Source: Lichenicola sp050954785
GTDB taxonomy: Bacteria; Pseudomonadota; Alphaproteobacteria; Acetobacterales; Acetobacteraceae
Length of the DNA stretch: 64,000 nt
Reading direction: 5' to 3'
Assembly (NCBI GenBank): GCA_050954785.1
Contig: JBPBQO010000128.1
Coordinates: 9,405 to 73,404 of the forward strand
Below are positions 25,854-35,306 of this stretch, one piece after another. The position numbers and the translations under genes were made by a program. A model generated the notes under the pieces. The model had not been told where the DNA came from and did not search any database. It was given only the letters and a program-made list of their open reading frames with translations. Every line of letters starts with the position of its first letter. The first letter of the stretch is position 1.

Positions 25854-27323
25854 TTACTGCCGGTTGTAGATATCCTCGATGCGGATGATGTCGTCCTCGC
25901 CCAGGTAGGCGCCGGACTGCACCTCGATCAGCGTGAGCGGAATGCGTCCGGGATTTTCCAGCCGATGCTCGCAGCCGAGCGGCAGGTAGATGCTCTCGTT
26001 TTCCCGCACCATGGTCTGGTTGCCGTCGTGGGTGACCAGCGCTACGCCGGCGACGACGATCCAATGCTCGGCACGATGAAAATGCTTCTGCAGCGATAGC
26101 CGCTCGCCCTGCTTGACCACGATCCGCTTCACCTGGAACCGATCGCCCTGGATCAGGCTCTCGTAGAAGCCCCATGGGCGGTAGCTGCGATTATGGGCCA
26201 CCGCTTCATGCCGGCCTGCGATGCGAAGCCGCTCGACCACCTTCTTGACGTCCTGCGCGCGGTCACGATGGGTCACCAGCACGGCGTCCTCGGTGACCAC
26301 CACGATCGCGTCCTGCAGGCCGGTCACCGCGGTGACGATGCCATCCGAACGGACATAGCAGTTCTGGGTGTGCTCCAGGAACACGTCGCCGATCGCAACA
26401 TTGCCGGTGGCATCCTTGGAACTGATTTCCCAGAGCGCCTCCCAGCTTCCGACATCGGACCAGCCGAGATCGGCGGGCACGACGGCTGCCCGGCTGGTAC
26501 GTTCGGCGACCGCGTAGTCGATGCTGATGTCGGGCGCGGACGCGAACGCTTCCGGCTGGAGCCGTATGAAGTCGAGGTCCGTGGTCCGGCTCTCGACTGC
26601 GCGACGCACCGCCGAGAGCACCTCGGGCGCGTACAGCTGCATTTCCTCGAGCAGTGTCTCGGCAGTGAAGACATACATGCCGGAGTTCCACAGATGGGTG
26701 CCGGAAGCGACCAGTTTTGCAGCCGTCGCGGCATCAGGCTTCTCGATGAAGGCTGCGAGGGTGTTCACACCGGGCAGGCCATCGAGTGGCGCGCCTGCCT
26801 CGATATAGCCGTAGCCGGTCTCGGGCCGCGTCGGCTTCATGCCGAAGGTCACGATCCGGCCGCTGCGTGCGGCGGCAACCGCGGCGGCAACCGCTTCCGC
26901 AAGGGCTTCCGGCTTGGTGATGGCGGAGTCGGCGGCCATCATCCACAATACGGCGTTCGGCGTTTCCTCGGCCACAAGCAGGGCGGCGGCCGCCAGGGCA
27001 GGTGCGGAATTTCGGCCGACCGGCTCCAGCACGATGCGGGCACCTTCGATGCCGGCTTCACGCAACTGCTCGGCGATCAGGAACCGGTGCTCCTGGTTGC
27101 AGACGATCACCGGTGCCGCGAACCCGGCACCGATGCCGCGAAGTGCCGTCTCCTGGAGCATCGTCTTGTCGGAGATCAGCGGCCAGAGCTGCTTCGGGAA
27201 GCTCGCGCGCGATACCGGCCAGAGACGGCTGCCTGAACCACCGGACAGGATCACCGGAACGATGACGCTGCTTGCCCCGGTCAGGCGCAGTTCGACAGCA
27301 GGAACTGGGTTGGCCTCGAGCAT
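25854..27323 (-). CDS. manC: Mannose-1-phosphate guanylyltransferase / mannose-6-phosphate isomerase (bifunctional)
   Basis: 489 residues of the AlgA/XanB/ManC type. The N-terminal nucleotidyltransferase has VILSGGSGSRLWPVSRASFPKQLW (split here: SGGSGSRLWPVSR then FPKQLW) and the FIEKP motif. The C-terminal cupin isomerase has SYRPWGFYE, the metal-binding LQKHFHRAEHWIV and GCEHRLENPG. It makes GDP-mannose for surface polysaccharides, fitting the many glycosyltransferases around. ATG 27323 has GGAGAAG nine bases upstream; the longer frame to 27512 has no such signal. Appears monocistronic. Confidence 0.95.
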   Translation of the reverse strand: MLEANPVPAVELRLTGASSVIVPVILSGGSGSRLWPVSRASFPKQLWPLISDKTMLQETALRGIGAGFAAPVIVCNQEHRFLIAEQLREAGIEGARIVLEPVGRNSAPALAAAALLVAEETPNAVLWMMAADSAITKPEALAEAVAAAVAAARSGRIVTFGMKPTRPETGYGYIEAGAPLDGLPGVNTLAAFIEKPDAATAAKLVASGTHLWNSGMYVFTAETLLEEMQLYAPEVLSAVRRAVESRTTDLDFIRLQPEAFASAPDISIDYAVAERTSRAAVVPADLGWSDVGSWEALWEISSKDATGNVAIGDVFLEHTQNCYVRSDGIVTAVTGLQDAIVVVTEDAVLVTHRDRAQDVKKVVERLRIAGRHEAVAHNRSYRPWGFYESLIQGDRFQVKRIVVKQGERLSLQKHFHRAEHWIVVAGVALVTHDGNQTMVRENESIYLPLGCEHRLENPGRIPLTLIEVQSGAYLGEDDIIRIEDIYNRQ

Positions 27324-27423
27324 GGCATCTTCTCCGGCATGAGCGTGGAACGCTCGGCTTGATGGTTTCAAACCTACAATGCACTGAACAATGTTCAGGA
27401 CGACGGCACCACCATTATAGCGA

Positions 27424-27723
27424 TCAGATGGGTCGGTGAGCCTTGTCGAGCAGGCGACGCAGGAAGCCGGGCTTGGCTGGAACAGCCTTCTTGTGGGCCA
27501 GAATTTCGGCATCGCGCTCGGCCTTGGCCCGTCGATCCTTCTCGGCCATCCACTTGTCGACGTTCATTCCGGCCTTAGCCGCACGACGAGCCTCATAGGC
27601 CTGTTTGCCTTTGGACCCTGTCGTAGCTTTCGGAAGGCTCGCCGTCGACGCTGGGAGCCTCGTCGCGGGAGAACGGACGGCAACAGGTCCGTCCGGGTTC
27701 GTCCTGTCCTTCTTTTTGAACAT
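27424..27723 (-). CDS. Small basic hypothetical protein
   Basis: 99 residues, starting MFKKKDRTNPDGP and rich in Lys, Arg, Ala and Pro. The C-terminal half (KGKQAYEARRAAKAGMNVDK, then ERDAEILAHKK) is predicted helical and ends GFLRRLLDKAHRPI. No signal peptide, membrane segment or known domain. ATG 27723 is preferred to the 49-residue-longer frame because the extension has shadow-like composition. Upstream GAGACG may be the ribosome-binding site. Not recognised; possibly nucleic-acid associated because of its charge. Confidence 0.5.
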   Translation of the reverse strand: MFKKKDRTNPDGPVAVRSPATRLPASTASLPKATTGSKGKQAYEARRAAKAGMNVDKWMAEKDRRAKAERDAEILAHKKAVPAKPGFLRRLLDKAHRPI

Positions 27724-27833
27724 CGGGCGTCTCTGACTCACAAGCTGGGCCGAGGGTTTTCCACCCTCGTGCGAAAGTCGGCAAGTGCCGGTGCGGCGTT
27801 CGCTATCGGGCCTGTGTTCAAGTCCCGACGCGA

Positions 27834-28148
27834 TCAGCTTCGCGCGGCGACATTCCCGTGCCAGGCACATCGATCACCCGGATGGGAAAAGAACATCGCC
27901 GAGCGCGTCGGAGCGAAAAAACGACCGTCACCTAACTGGAGCACAAGTCTGTGTCCATGTGCGGCGTTGCCTGCCGGAAGCGGCATCGAGGCCGGCTTGC
28001 AGAGCAGCATGCTGTTCCCATGCATCACCCGAGCATGTTGAAGGCTGCGTGCCTGCCCGGCGAAAGGAACAGCCGCGGTGTAGAGCCCGATCACCAGAGC
28101 GGAAAGCACAGTCCGGAATCGTGTCGAGCGGATCGAATGCAGCATCAT
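27834..28148 (-). CDS. Putative small exported protein
   Basis: 104 residues. The N-terminus looks like a signal peptide: basic RSTRFRT, hydrophobic VLSALVIGLYTAAVPFA, then GQARS as a cleavage region. The mature part of about 70 residues has two cysteines (LLCKP, DRCAW) and several His, with no family recognised. ATG 28148 (or 28145) is preceded by AGAAAGG at good spacing. Supported mainly by the signal sequence and ribosome-binding site. Confidence 0.42.
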   Translation of the reverse strand: MMLHSIRSTRFRTVLSALVIGLYTAAVPFAGQARSLQHARVMHGNSMLLCKPASMPLPAGNAAHGHRLVLQLGDGRFFAPTRSAMFFSHPGDRCAWHGNVAARS

Positions 28149-28278
28149 CTGAGAGCCTTTCTACCCGTCGAAGGGTAAGGAGCAGACGAGAACGAATCAA
28201 GAACAAAGATACCAGCTAAATAGCGTTGTAAAATTGCAACAACCGTGCCTAAATTACAACTATAGCGAGAGTAACTGA

Positions 28279-28575
28279 TCAGCGGTGCCGGTTGCCGCGT
28301 TGGTTCACCCGTTCGCGCAGTTCCTTGCCTGCCTTGAAGAACGGTACGACCTTCTCGTCGACGGCAACCGGTTCGCCCGTGCGTGGATTGCGACCGGTGC
28401 GTGCATCCCGCTGCTTGACGGTGAATGCACCGAAGCCGCGAAGCTCGACTCGCTCGCCTCGAGACAGCGCAGCAGTGACCTCGTCGAAGATGGTGGACAC
28501 GATCAACTCGATATCGACCGTGCGCAGATGTGGGTTGGCGGACGCAAGCTCGGCAATCAATTCCGACTTGGTCAT
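28279..28575 (-). CDS. ihfB: Integration host factor beta subunit
   Basis: 98 residues of the HU/IHF family, starting MTKSELIAELASANPHL with the beta-subunit hallmark order and VELRGFGAFTVKQRDARTGR leading to the DNA-intercalating arm RNPRTGEPVAV with its Pro. The C-terminus has VPFFKAGKELRERVN. It bends DNA as a heterodimer with IhfA (not in the window). It lies 26 bases downstream of sppA, the usual alphaproteobacterial arrangement. Confidence 0.94.
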   Translation of the reverse strand: MTKSELIAELASANPHLRTVDIELIVSTIFDEVTAALSRGERVELRGFGAFTVKQRDARTGRNPRTGEPVAVDEKVVPFFKAGKELRERVNQRGNRHR

Positions 28576-28601
28576 GCCTATCCAGCCCCCCGGTCAAGTC
28601 A

Positions 28602-29573
28602 TCAAGGTTGCCAGACCGAAATTGCTCCGTCAAGCGCAAGTCCTTGCGGGACAAGGGTTTTTGATGCGGGACCGTTCATCAGCGCAACGATTGCGTCATG
28701 CGTGACAGCGACTGCTATGCCGTTCAGGGCACTACTGATGCGTGTCCGGAACCAGCCTTGTTTCGCCTTCCGATCCAACGGTTCGACCGGCAGATCCATC
28801 GATAGCTGCCGGTTTTTGGCCAGCCACTGCCTGGCGTCGCGTTCATCGCCGATCTGGTCGATCAGGCCCAGTCCCAGCGCCTGGTGACCCGTATAGGGAC
28901 GGCCATCGCCGAGGCTGCGTACCTTGGCCGGATCCATGTGCCGGCCGGTCGCGACCATATCGACGAACTGCCCGTACAGATCCATCACCACGCCCTGGAG
29001 CATGACGCGGCCTTCGGGAGACAGCGGCTTCACGATGCTGGGCTGGCCCTTCAACGGCCCGGATACCAGCTCGTCGACGCCGATGCCGAGCTTGCCGAGC
29101 AGGCCGGACACGTCGGGGCTTTGCAGGATGACGCCGATCGAGCCGGTCAGCGTCGCGTTCGAGGCGAAAATCCGCGTCGCCGGCACTGCGATCATGTAGC
29201 CGGCCGAGGCAGCGACACCGCCCATCGTTACAACGACCGGTTTTTTTGCCGCGAACCGGGCGATCGCGTCGTGCAGAGACTCGCCGCCGGAGACCGAACC
29301 GCCCGGGCTGTCGATTGCCAGGATGAGTCCCCTGACCCCGGCATCCTTGGCCGCCTTGTCGATCAGGTCGAGTCGATCGCGATTTTCGGTGATCACTCCA
29401 TCGATCCTGAGCCGGGCCAGATGCGGGCCGGACATCAGCAGATGGCCATGATGCCGATCCAGGCCAGCCCCTAGCAAAGCCAGAACGAACCCCAGCACGG
29501 CAAGCGCCCGCCATAGGGTGAGCCGGCGCTTCAGCCGCAAGCGATCGACGACCAGGTCAGCTTCGAGGGTCAT
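28602..29573 (-). CDS. sppA: Signal peptide peptidase SppA (short, 36K type)
   Basis: 323 residues with one N-terminal membrane anchor (about 21-38). The ClpP-fold serine/lysine protease has the IDSPGGSVSGGE motif, nucleophile Ser123 in GVAASAGYM and Lys175 in SGPLKGQ. Their 52-residue spacing equals Ser147/Lys199 of Bacillus subtilis SppA. It degrades cleaved signal peptides in the membrane. The start at 29573 places the anchor correctly. Upstream of ihfB; divergent from the aldehyde dehydrogenase gene. Confidence 0.95.
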   Translation of the reverse strand: MTLEADLVVDRLRLKRRLTLWRALAVLGFVLALLGAGLDRHHGHLLMSGPHLARLRIDGVITENRDRLDLIDKAAKDAGVRGLILAIDSPGGSVSGGESLHDAIARFAAKKPVVVTMGGVAASAGYMIAVPATRIFASNATLTGSIGVILQSPDVSGLLGKLGIGVDELVSGPLKGQPSIVKPLSPEGRVMLQGVVMDLYGQFVDMVATGRHMDPAKVRSLGDGRPYTGHQALGLGLIDQIGDERDARQWLAKNRQLSMDLPVEPLDRKAKQGWFRTRISSALNGIAVAVTHDAIVALMNGPASKTLVPQGLALDGAISVWQP

Positions 29574-29754
29574 GCGGCAAAGCCAATCGGACAGGTTCGA
29601 CCCGGACGTTATGGCCGAATGCCTGCCGCGGGGAAGGCCGGTTCGTCACCGATGGACACGACGCACCGACGGGGTTCGGCCTGGACGATCCGGCGGAAGC
29701 GTGACTGGCTCGTCCGAAACCGATCCCGCACTCTCGTCCGAACCAAGGACTGCC

Positions 29755-31197
29755 ATGCTCGAACACGCCTCCGGCCCCGACGCTACGCTTCTCCGCATGT
29801 TCGAGGTCCAGCGCGAGGCCGCAGCCGCATCGCCGGCATCGGGACCGAGCCTTGCCGCACGACTGGATGCACTGGCCAGGATCGGCACGCTGCTGGACCG
29901 GTCCGGCGACCGTCTGCACTCGGCGATCTCCGACGATTACGGCCATCGCGCCTATCCCGAGACCGCGCTCGCCGAGCTGATGCCGATCCGTTCGGCGGTC
30001 CGGTTCGCGCAGCGCCGGCTGGCGGGCTGGATGCGGCCGCAACGGCGGCGGGTGGGCGCCGCGTTCCTGCCTGGACGCGCCTGGGTCATGCACCAGCCGC
30101 TCGGATGCATCGGCATCGTCTCGCCGTGGAACTACCCGCTGTTCCTGTCGATGGGTCCGCTGGTGGATGCGCTGGCAGCCGGCAATCGGGTGATGCTGAA
30201 GCCGTCCGAACTGACCCCCCGTTTCGCGGCACTCCTGGCGGACCTGCTGGCGGAATGCTTCGATCCGGCCGAGATCGCGGTCGCCAATGGCGGGGTCGAT
30301 GTGGCGCGCGCCTTCTGCGCTCTGCCGTTCGACCATCTGCTGTTCACCGGCTCGACCGCGATCGGGCGCGAGGTGATGCGCGCGGCATCGGCCAACCTGA
30401 CACCGGTGACGCTCGAGCTCGGTGGCAAGAGCCCGGTGATCGTGTGCGCCGATACCGATATCGGCCGCACTGCCCGCAGCCTGATGGTCGGCAAGCTGTT
30501 CAATGCCGGCCAGACGTGTATCGCGCCGGATTACGTGCTGGTGCCGGAGAATCGCCTGGCGCCACTGACCGAGGCCCTCCTTGGCCAGGCAGGCCGACTC
30601 TACCCGCGCGTCGCCGGCAACCCGGACTACACCTGCATCATCTCGGACCGGCACATGACCCGGCTCGGCGGCTTGCTCGCGGAGGCGACGGCGCGGGGGG
30701 CGACGCTGCTGCGGCATCCCGATCACGCCGGCGAGATCGAGGCGGCAGGCGACTCGGGCCGGCTGGTGCCGAGCCTGGTGGTCTTGCCGCCACTCGACTG
30801 CGGCCTAATGCAGGAAGAAATTTTCGGGCCGGTGCTGCCGGTTCTGCCCTACCGGTCGCTCGACGAGGCGATCGCTTTCGTCAATGCACGGCCTCGGCCG
30901 CTGGCGCTCTATTGCTATACGGACGATCGCCGGATCGAGCGGGAAATCCTGGCCCGGACGATCTCGGGCGGCGGAGCAGTCAACGGCACTCTACTGCAAT
31001 GTGCCCAGCCAGACCTGCCATTCGGCGGTGTCGGCGCGAGCGGCATGGGCGCCTGCCACGGGGAAGCCGGCTTCCTGCGTTTCTCGCATGTGCGCGGGTT
31101 CTATCGGCCGGGCCGGTTCAGCGGCTTCACCACCATGGCACCGCCGCATGGACGAATGACACGACGGCTGCTGCCCCTGATGCTCGGCCGCCGATAG
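29755..31197 (+). CDS. Aldehyde dehydrogenase, coniferyl-aldehyde dehydrogenase type
   Basis: 480 residues. NAD(P)-dependent oxidation of an aldehyde to a carboxylate. Catalytic Cys255 (NAGQTCIAP) and general base Glu221 (VTLELGGKSP) are in place, together with the cofactor motif FTGSTAIGREV and the EEIFGPVLPV segment. The overall pattern (GIVSPWNYPLFLSMGPLVDA, a C-terminal KSP-like tail without a 500-residue length) resembles CalB-type coniferyl aldehyde dehydrogenases. ATG 29755 has AAGGA seven bases upstream; an earlier frame from 29518 overlaps the sppA promoter. Substrate preference is not proved by sequence. Confidence 0.9.
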   Translation: MLEHASGPDATLLRMFEVQREAAAASPASGPSLAARLDALARIGTLLDRSGDRLHSAISDDYGHRAYPETALAELMPIRSAVRFAQRRLAGWMRPQRRRVGAAFLPGRAWVMHQPLGCIGIVSPWNYPLFLSMGPLVDALAAGNRVMLKPSELTPRFAALLADLLAECFDPAEIAVANGGVDVARAFCALPFDHLLFTGSTAIGREVMRAASANLTPVTLELGGKSPVIVCADTDIGRTARSLMVGKLFNAGQTCIAPDYVLVPENRLAPLTEALLGQAGRLYPRVAGNPDYTCIISDRHMTRLGGLLAEATARGATLLRHPDHAGEIEAAGDSGRLVPSLVVLPPLDCGLMQEEIFGPVLPVLPYRSLDEAIAFVNARPRPLALYCYTDDRRIEREILARTISGGGAVNGTLLQCAQPDLPFGGVGASGMGACHGEAGFLRFSHVRGFYRPGRFSGFTTMAPPHGRMTRRLLPLMLGRR

Positions 31198-31218
31198 TCT
31201 CTAGTCCATTGTTTTAAC

Positions 31219-31260
31219 GAGCATCACCCGATCGGCCAGCAAGGTGATCGGATGATGCTC
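31219..31260. terminator. Bidirectional hairpin between convergent genes
   Basis: GAGCATCACCCGATC (31219-31233) pairs with GATCGGATGATGCTC (31246-31260) with a single mismatch and a 12-base loop. It sits in the 67-bp gap between the aldehyde dehydrogenase stop and the mucR stop. There is no strong T-tract on either side, so it may act as a stem-loop terminator or mRNA 3' protector for both transcripts. Confidence 0.6.
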
Positions 31261-31264
31261 TGGA

Positions 31265-31771
31265 TCAGTCGACGACCTTGCGACGACGACCGGGCTTGCC
31301 GCGCGGCTTCGGAGCCGGCTCTTCCTCGTCGGTACCCTCGACCGGCGCCCGTCCGCCATCCTTGCGGCCGAGACCGATCTGGCGTGCCAGCGCGGAGCGG
31401 CGCTCGGCATAATTCGGCGCCACCATCGGATAATCCGACGGCAGGCCCCAGCGCTCGCGGTACTGCTCGGGAGTCATGCCATAGGCGCTCTGCAGGTGCC
31501 GCTTGAGCATCTTGAGCTGTTTGCCGTCTTCGAGACAGACGATGTAGTCCGGGAACACCGAGCGCTTGACCGGCACCGCGGGCTGCAGCTTCTCGGGCTC
31601 CGGCGTCGCCTGCCCCGCATCGGAGAGAGCCTGATAGACCTGACGGATCAGTGCCGGAAGAGCCTCGGCGGCGACACTGTTGTTGGAAACGTGAGCCGAG
31701 ACAATTTGCGCCGCTAGCGTCAGGATTGCCTGACCGTCTTCTTCTGCCATTACCGGGTCCACGCTGTTCAT
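31265..31771 (-). CDS. mucR: MucR/Ros-family zinc-finger transcriptional regulator
   Basis: 168 residues. The core DYIVCLEDGKQLKMLKRHLQ with SAYGMTPEQYRERWGLPSDY is the MucR/Ros C2H2-like DNA-binding domain; the second zinc ligand position reads CLED rather than CLEC, as in several MucR proteins. It has an N-terminal oligomerisation region and a basic C-terminal tail (RGKPGRRRK). MucR proteins control exopolysaccharide, motility and cell-cycle genes in alphaproteobacteria, which fits the surrounding gene set. Start ATG 31771, with 31750 as alternative. Confidence 0.95.
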   Translation of the reverse strand: MNSVDPVMAEEDGQAILTLAAQIVSAHVSNNSVAAEALPALIRQVYQALSDAGQATPEPEKLQPAVPVKRSVFPDYIVCLEDGKQLKMLKRHLQSAYGMTPEQYRERWGLPSDYPMVAPNYAERRSALARQIGLGRKDGGRAPVEGTDEEEPAPKPRGKPGRRRKVVD

Positions 31772-31863
31772 GTGGCGCCGCTCTTACAGCAGGACGATGC
31801 CGGCGTGAAATACCCGCTGGCTCGATCCTGACAGTAAAGCCGGCTATTTCGACAGTGAAACAC

Positions 31864-32100
31864 CTAAAGTCCCGCGGTTCCGTCTCCGACCGAGGCGGCC
31901 GATCCAGCCGGACCGGTATTGGCAGGACCGACACTGGTGGCAGTCGATGTCATTGCCGGTACCGGCCCACGAGCCAACCCACCCGGACCGGGCACCGATG
32001 CCGCCGTGCCAGGACCGTTACCGGGAACGCAACCACCGAGCATGGCTCCAATGCCCAGCATCAAGGCCAGAGCTGCGAACCGGCATCCGGGATGCGACAT
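31864..32100 (-). CDS. Small Gly/Pro/Ala-rich lipoprotein
   Basis: 78 residues. A signal peptide with lipobox MLGGC, then a low-complexity tail of about 55 residues rich in Gly, Pro, Ala, Ser and Thr with no predicted fold. ATG 32100 has an excellent AGGAG ribosome-binding site eight bases upstream, which supports real translation. It lies 92 bp upstream of mucR on the same strand. The tail resembles flexible outer-membrane tethers; function not known. Confidence 0.68.
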   Translation of the reverse strand: MSHPGCRFAALALMLGIGAMLGGCVPGNGPGTAASVPGPGGLARGPVPAMTSTATSVGPANTGPAGSAASVGDGTAGL

Positions 32101-32712
32101 GTTGGTCTCCTGTCCATTCGTCAGCAGTGGTCAACGGCCGGGATCCAGGCGGGTTCGAAGTTAAACCCGGTTGTTTCTCTCGCCCCGTATCGATGTTCCC
32201 GTTGTGTTCTGGCCGTGGTCTCGTTCATCTTCGGCAATAGACCTGAGGCCGAAAACGTATTGCAAACGGCATGATGGCGGATTGCGGCATCAGTCACGCA
32301 ACCGAGATCAGGAAGATGTGCTCGTGCAATCCGGCTTGCCCAAGGCGGCTCGGGTAACGAGCCGATGCAGAACCGGGCGGCACCGCCAGTCGTAAGACGA
32401 TATCATGCGGCGCAACGATGAATTGAACGCAGCAATTTCGAGGCATACGGTAGCGAATTACAACCCGCGGCTCCTTAAGGCGGCGGTTCCTCTCGCTTTT
32501 ATTGATGCAAACGTCTTGAAACTTCGTATGGCATGTCCGGAACTGGTCGTCCTGCCAGCAGGCGTCAGAGCCGCGCACGGTCGAAGCCGGCGAGGAAGAC
32601 GGGGATTGCAGTCACATCGGTGTCGTGCGGCAATAGACTGGACAATACGGATGGAAACCAATGAATGGTTTTGTCCGTTCGGACCTAATAAACGCCATGC
32701 CATGGGAATCAG
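32101..32712. other. Intergenic region without a supported gene
   Basis: 612 bp between the divergent lipoprotein gene (start 32100) and the glycosyltransferase gene (start 32713). Short open frames exist on both strands but show no family content, signal peptides or convincing ribosome-binding sites. It presumably holds both promoters; no operator could be recognised. Confidence 0.5.
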
Positions 32713-33990
32713 GTGCCAGTGCCAAACGATTTACTTGAGATCACGTCGCACATTACCGACCGTCCTGTCGGATCTGTTGGTTCGGACGATGATCGGGATA
32801 CATCAGTCCTTGCTTTTCTTCATGACGCGCGCCCGCTCCTGCTTTGCCTGTCCCACCTTCGATGGGACTTCGTCTGGCAAAGACCTCAACACCTGCTGAG
32901 CCGCGCTTCCTCTCACTACCGGGTGGTCTATTTCGAGGAGCCGATCCATATCGCCGACGATCAACCGCCAGTACTCCGTATGCACGTCTCGCCGGAAGGT
33001 GTGTTGATCGTCATCCCACATATTTCCGCCGACACGGATCCGGCTACGATCGAGGCGATCCAGCGCGCCTTGCTGGACCTGTTTCTGGTGGAACTGGGCA
33101 GTGTCGTCGCGGTCGCCTGGTTCTATACGCCAATGGCAATGGATTTCGCCGGTCACGTACAGGCCGGAACGACCGTCTATGATTGCATGGATGAACTGAC
33201 CCTGTTCCGCGGTGCGTCTCCGAGACTGGTGCTGCTGGAGCGCCGGCTGCTCGACCAGGCGGACCTTGTCTTTACAGGCGGACGCAGCCTCTACGAGGCG
33301 AAGCGCCAGATGCACCCTCACGCTCATTTGTTCCCATCCAGCGTGGACGCACCGCATTTCCATCAGGCCCGCTTCGATCGATCGGCATCGCCATCCGACC
33401 AGACGGATCTTCCATATCCGCGCATCGGCTACTTCGGTGTAATCGACGAGCGCATCGACTACGCGCTGCTGGACGCGATCGCGGTTGCCCGACCTGACTG
33501 GACTTTCATCATGCTCGGTCCCACCGCCAAGATCGATCCGGCATCGCTCCCACAGCACGCGAACCTTCATTGGCTCGGCATGAAATCCTATGCCGAACTC
33601 CCCGCGTACCTTGCTGGCTGGAACGTCGGCATCATGCCGTTCGCGCTCAACGAGGCGACACGCTTCATCAGTCCGACGAAAACGCCGGAGTTCCTGGCCG
33701 CTGGTGTGCCACTCGTGTCGACACCGATCGCCGATGTGGTGACGGACTGGGGATCCGACGGGCTGGTTGAGATCGCCGCCGACCCCGATGCAACACTTGC
33801 CGCGATCGAGGCGTTGCTGGCACGTCCGATCGAACCATGGCTGGCCCGGGTGGATAAGCGCCTGGCACAGCAATCATGGGATAATAGCTGGGGTCGCATG
33901 ATGGAATTTCTCGACGAAGCGCGTTTGCACGGCAACCGGCTTTCCATTCCCGCGACAAATGACCAGGAGATAACGCCAAGGCTGGACTGA
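32713..33990 (+). CDS. Family 1/GT4-like glycosyltransferase
   Basis: 425 residues from a GTG start. The core begins LLLCLSHLRWDFVWQRPQHL, a signature seen in GT-B fold transferases associated with exopolysaccharide loci. TVYDCMDELTLF, then DLVFTGGRSLYEAK, NVFPSSVDA-like LFPSSVDAPHF, and the C-terminal nucleotide-sugar region TPEFLAAGVPLVSTPI follow the GT-B pattern. Cytoplasmic or peripheral membrane. The stop codon overlaps the next start by one base (TGATG), so it is translationally coupled to the GH1-like protein. Sugar donor unknown. Confidence 0.85.
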   Translation: MPVPNDLLEITSHITDRPVGSVGSDDDRDTSVLAFLHDARPLLLCLSHLRWDFVWQRPQHLLSRASSHYRVVYFEEPIHIADDQPPVLRMHVSPEGVLIVIPHISADTDPATIEAIQRALLDLFLVELGSVVAVAWFYTPMAMDFAGHVQAGTTVYDCMDELTLFRGASPRLVLLERRLLDQADLVFTGGRSLYEAKRQMHPHAHLFPSSVDAPHFHQARFDRSASPSDQTDLPYPRIGYFGVIDERIDYALLDAIAVARPDWTFIMLGPTAKIDPASLPQHANLHWLGMKSYAELPAYLAGWNVGIMPFALNEATRFISPTKTPEFLAAGVPLVSTPIADVVTDWGSDGLVEIAADPDATLAAIEALLARPIEPWLARVDKRLAQQSWDNSWGRMMEFLDEARLHGNRLSIPATNDQEITPRLD

Positions 33991-35306
33991 TGTCCGCTTC
34001 CGTCTTCCTGAAGCCGCTGGAGCTATGGGGAGGCGTCGAATGCAGCGTCGTGCGTGTCGGCGATATATGGCGTGATCAGGTGGTCGACACCGGCCATGAC
34101 ATGCGCGGCACGCACGACATCGACCTGATCGCTGATCTTGGAATCCGGACGCTTCGTTATCCGGTTCTATGGGAACGCCTGGCGACAGGCCAATCGAGCG
34201 ACTTTAATTGGGGCTGGCATGATCGGCAGCTCGATCGGCTGGGCCAACATAAAATCGAGGTAGCAGCAGGCCTGCTGCATCATGGCTCCGGACCGCGCAA
34301 GACATCGTTGCTCGATCCGTCCATGGGCAAAGGTCTTGCTGTACATGCGGGTCTGGTGGCGGAACGTTATCCGTTCATCAAGCTCTGGACGCCGGTCAAT
34401 GAACCGCTGACGACCGCCCGTTTTTCGTGCCTGTACGGACACTGGTATCCACACCGGCAAGACGAAGGCGATTTTTTGTGCGCGCTGGCAATACAATGCC
34501 GGGCCGTGCTGCTGTCGATCCGCGCGATACGCCGGCACATACCGGATGCACGCCTGCTGCAGACCGAGGATCTGGGCCGCACCTTTTCTACACCCCCGTT
34601 GCGAGAGCAGGCGAACTACGAAAATGGCAGGCGCTGGCTGAGCCTCGACCTGCTGCATGGCCGGATCGACCGGACCCATCCATGGCGCCGACGGTTCGAG
34701 GATGCCGGCGTGCCCGGGCACGATCTCGACGAATTGGCAACCGGAGAGGCGGCGCCGGACCTGATCGGGATCAACCATTACGTGACCAGCGATCGTTTTC
34801 TGGATCATCGGCTGGCCCTGTATCCGAGCCACATGCACGGCGGCAACGGCCGGCAATCCTACGTGGATACCGAGGCGAACCGGATCGATCTCGAACCTGG
34901 CGCCACCGGGTGGGAGCCACGTCTGCAGGAAGCCTGGACCCGCTACGGATGCCCGATGGTCATCAGCGAAGCGCACCTTGGATGCAACAATCCGCACGAA
35001 CAGGTTCTGTGGCTCGCAGAAGCCTGGCAGGCGGCATGTGCATTGCGGGCGCAAGGCGCGGACATACGGGCTGTCACGGCATGGGCGCTGTTCGGCCTGG
35101 TCGACTGGAACACCATGCTTCGCGAGCGGAATAATTTATATGAACCTGCCGCGTTCGATATCCGGCAGGATCCACCTCGTCCGACCGAACTTGCGGGGGC
35201 GATCAAGATGCTGATCCGCAACGGGGAGCTCGCACAACCGGCAGCGGACGATATCGGCTGGTGGCGGCGAAAGGAACGTGTTCATCAGGCTTTGCGCGAG
35301 GCTTAA
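33990..35306 (+). CDS. Glycoside hydrolase family 1-like protein
   Basis: 438 residues. A TIM-barrel GH1-like protein: the acid/base Glu138 sits in TPVNEP (family TxNEP), and the likely nucleophile Glu327 in VISEAHLG replaces the usual ITENG. FGLVDWNTML corresponds to the family C-terminal region. No signal peptide, so cytoplasmic. GH1-like proteins of this type are often found with a coupled GT4-like gene, as here, and are suspected of working in nucleotide-sugar or polysaccharide synthesis rather than digestion. Hydrolase activity is inferred from both glutamates being present. Confidence 0.85.
   Translation: MSASVFLKPLELWGGVECSVVRVGDIWRDQVVDTGHDMRGTHDIDLIADLGIRTLRYPVLWERLATGQSSDFNWGWHDRQLDRLGQHKIEVAAGLLHHGSGPRKTSLLDPSMGKGLAVHAGLVAERYPFIKLWTPVNEPLTTARFSCLYGHWYPHRQDEGDFLCALAIQCRAVLLSIRAIRRHIPDARLLQTEDLGRTFSTPPLREQANYENGRRWLSLDLLHGRIDRTHPWRRRFEDAGVPGHDLDELATGEAAPDLIGINHYVTSDRFLDHRLALYPSHMHGGNGRQSYVDTEANRIDLEPGATGWEPRLQEAWTRYGCPMVISEAHLGCNNPHEQVLWLAEAWQAACALRAQGADIRAVTAWALFGLVDWNTMLRERNNLYEPAAFDIRQDPPRPTELAGAIKMLIRNGELAQPAADDIGWWRRKERVHQALREA

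Noticed and set aside
29619..31217. 532-codon second frame over the aldehyde dehydrogenase gene
   Set aside because: The catalytic motifs are all in the other frame; this one is an Arg/Pro/Gly-rich shadow.
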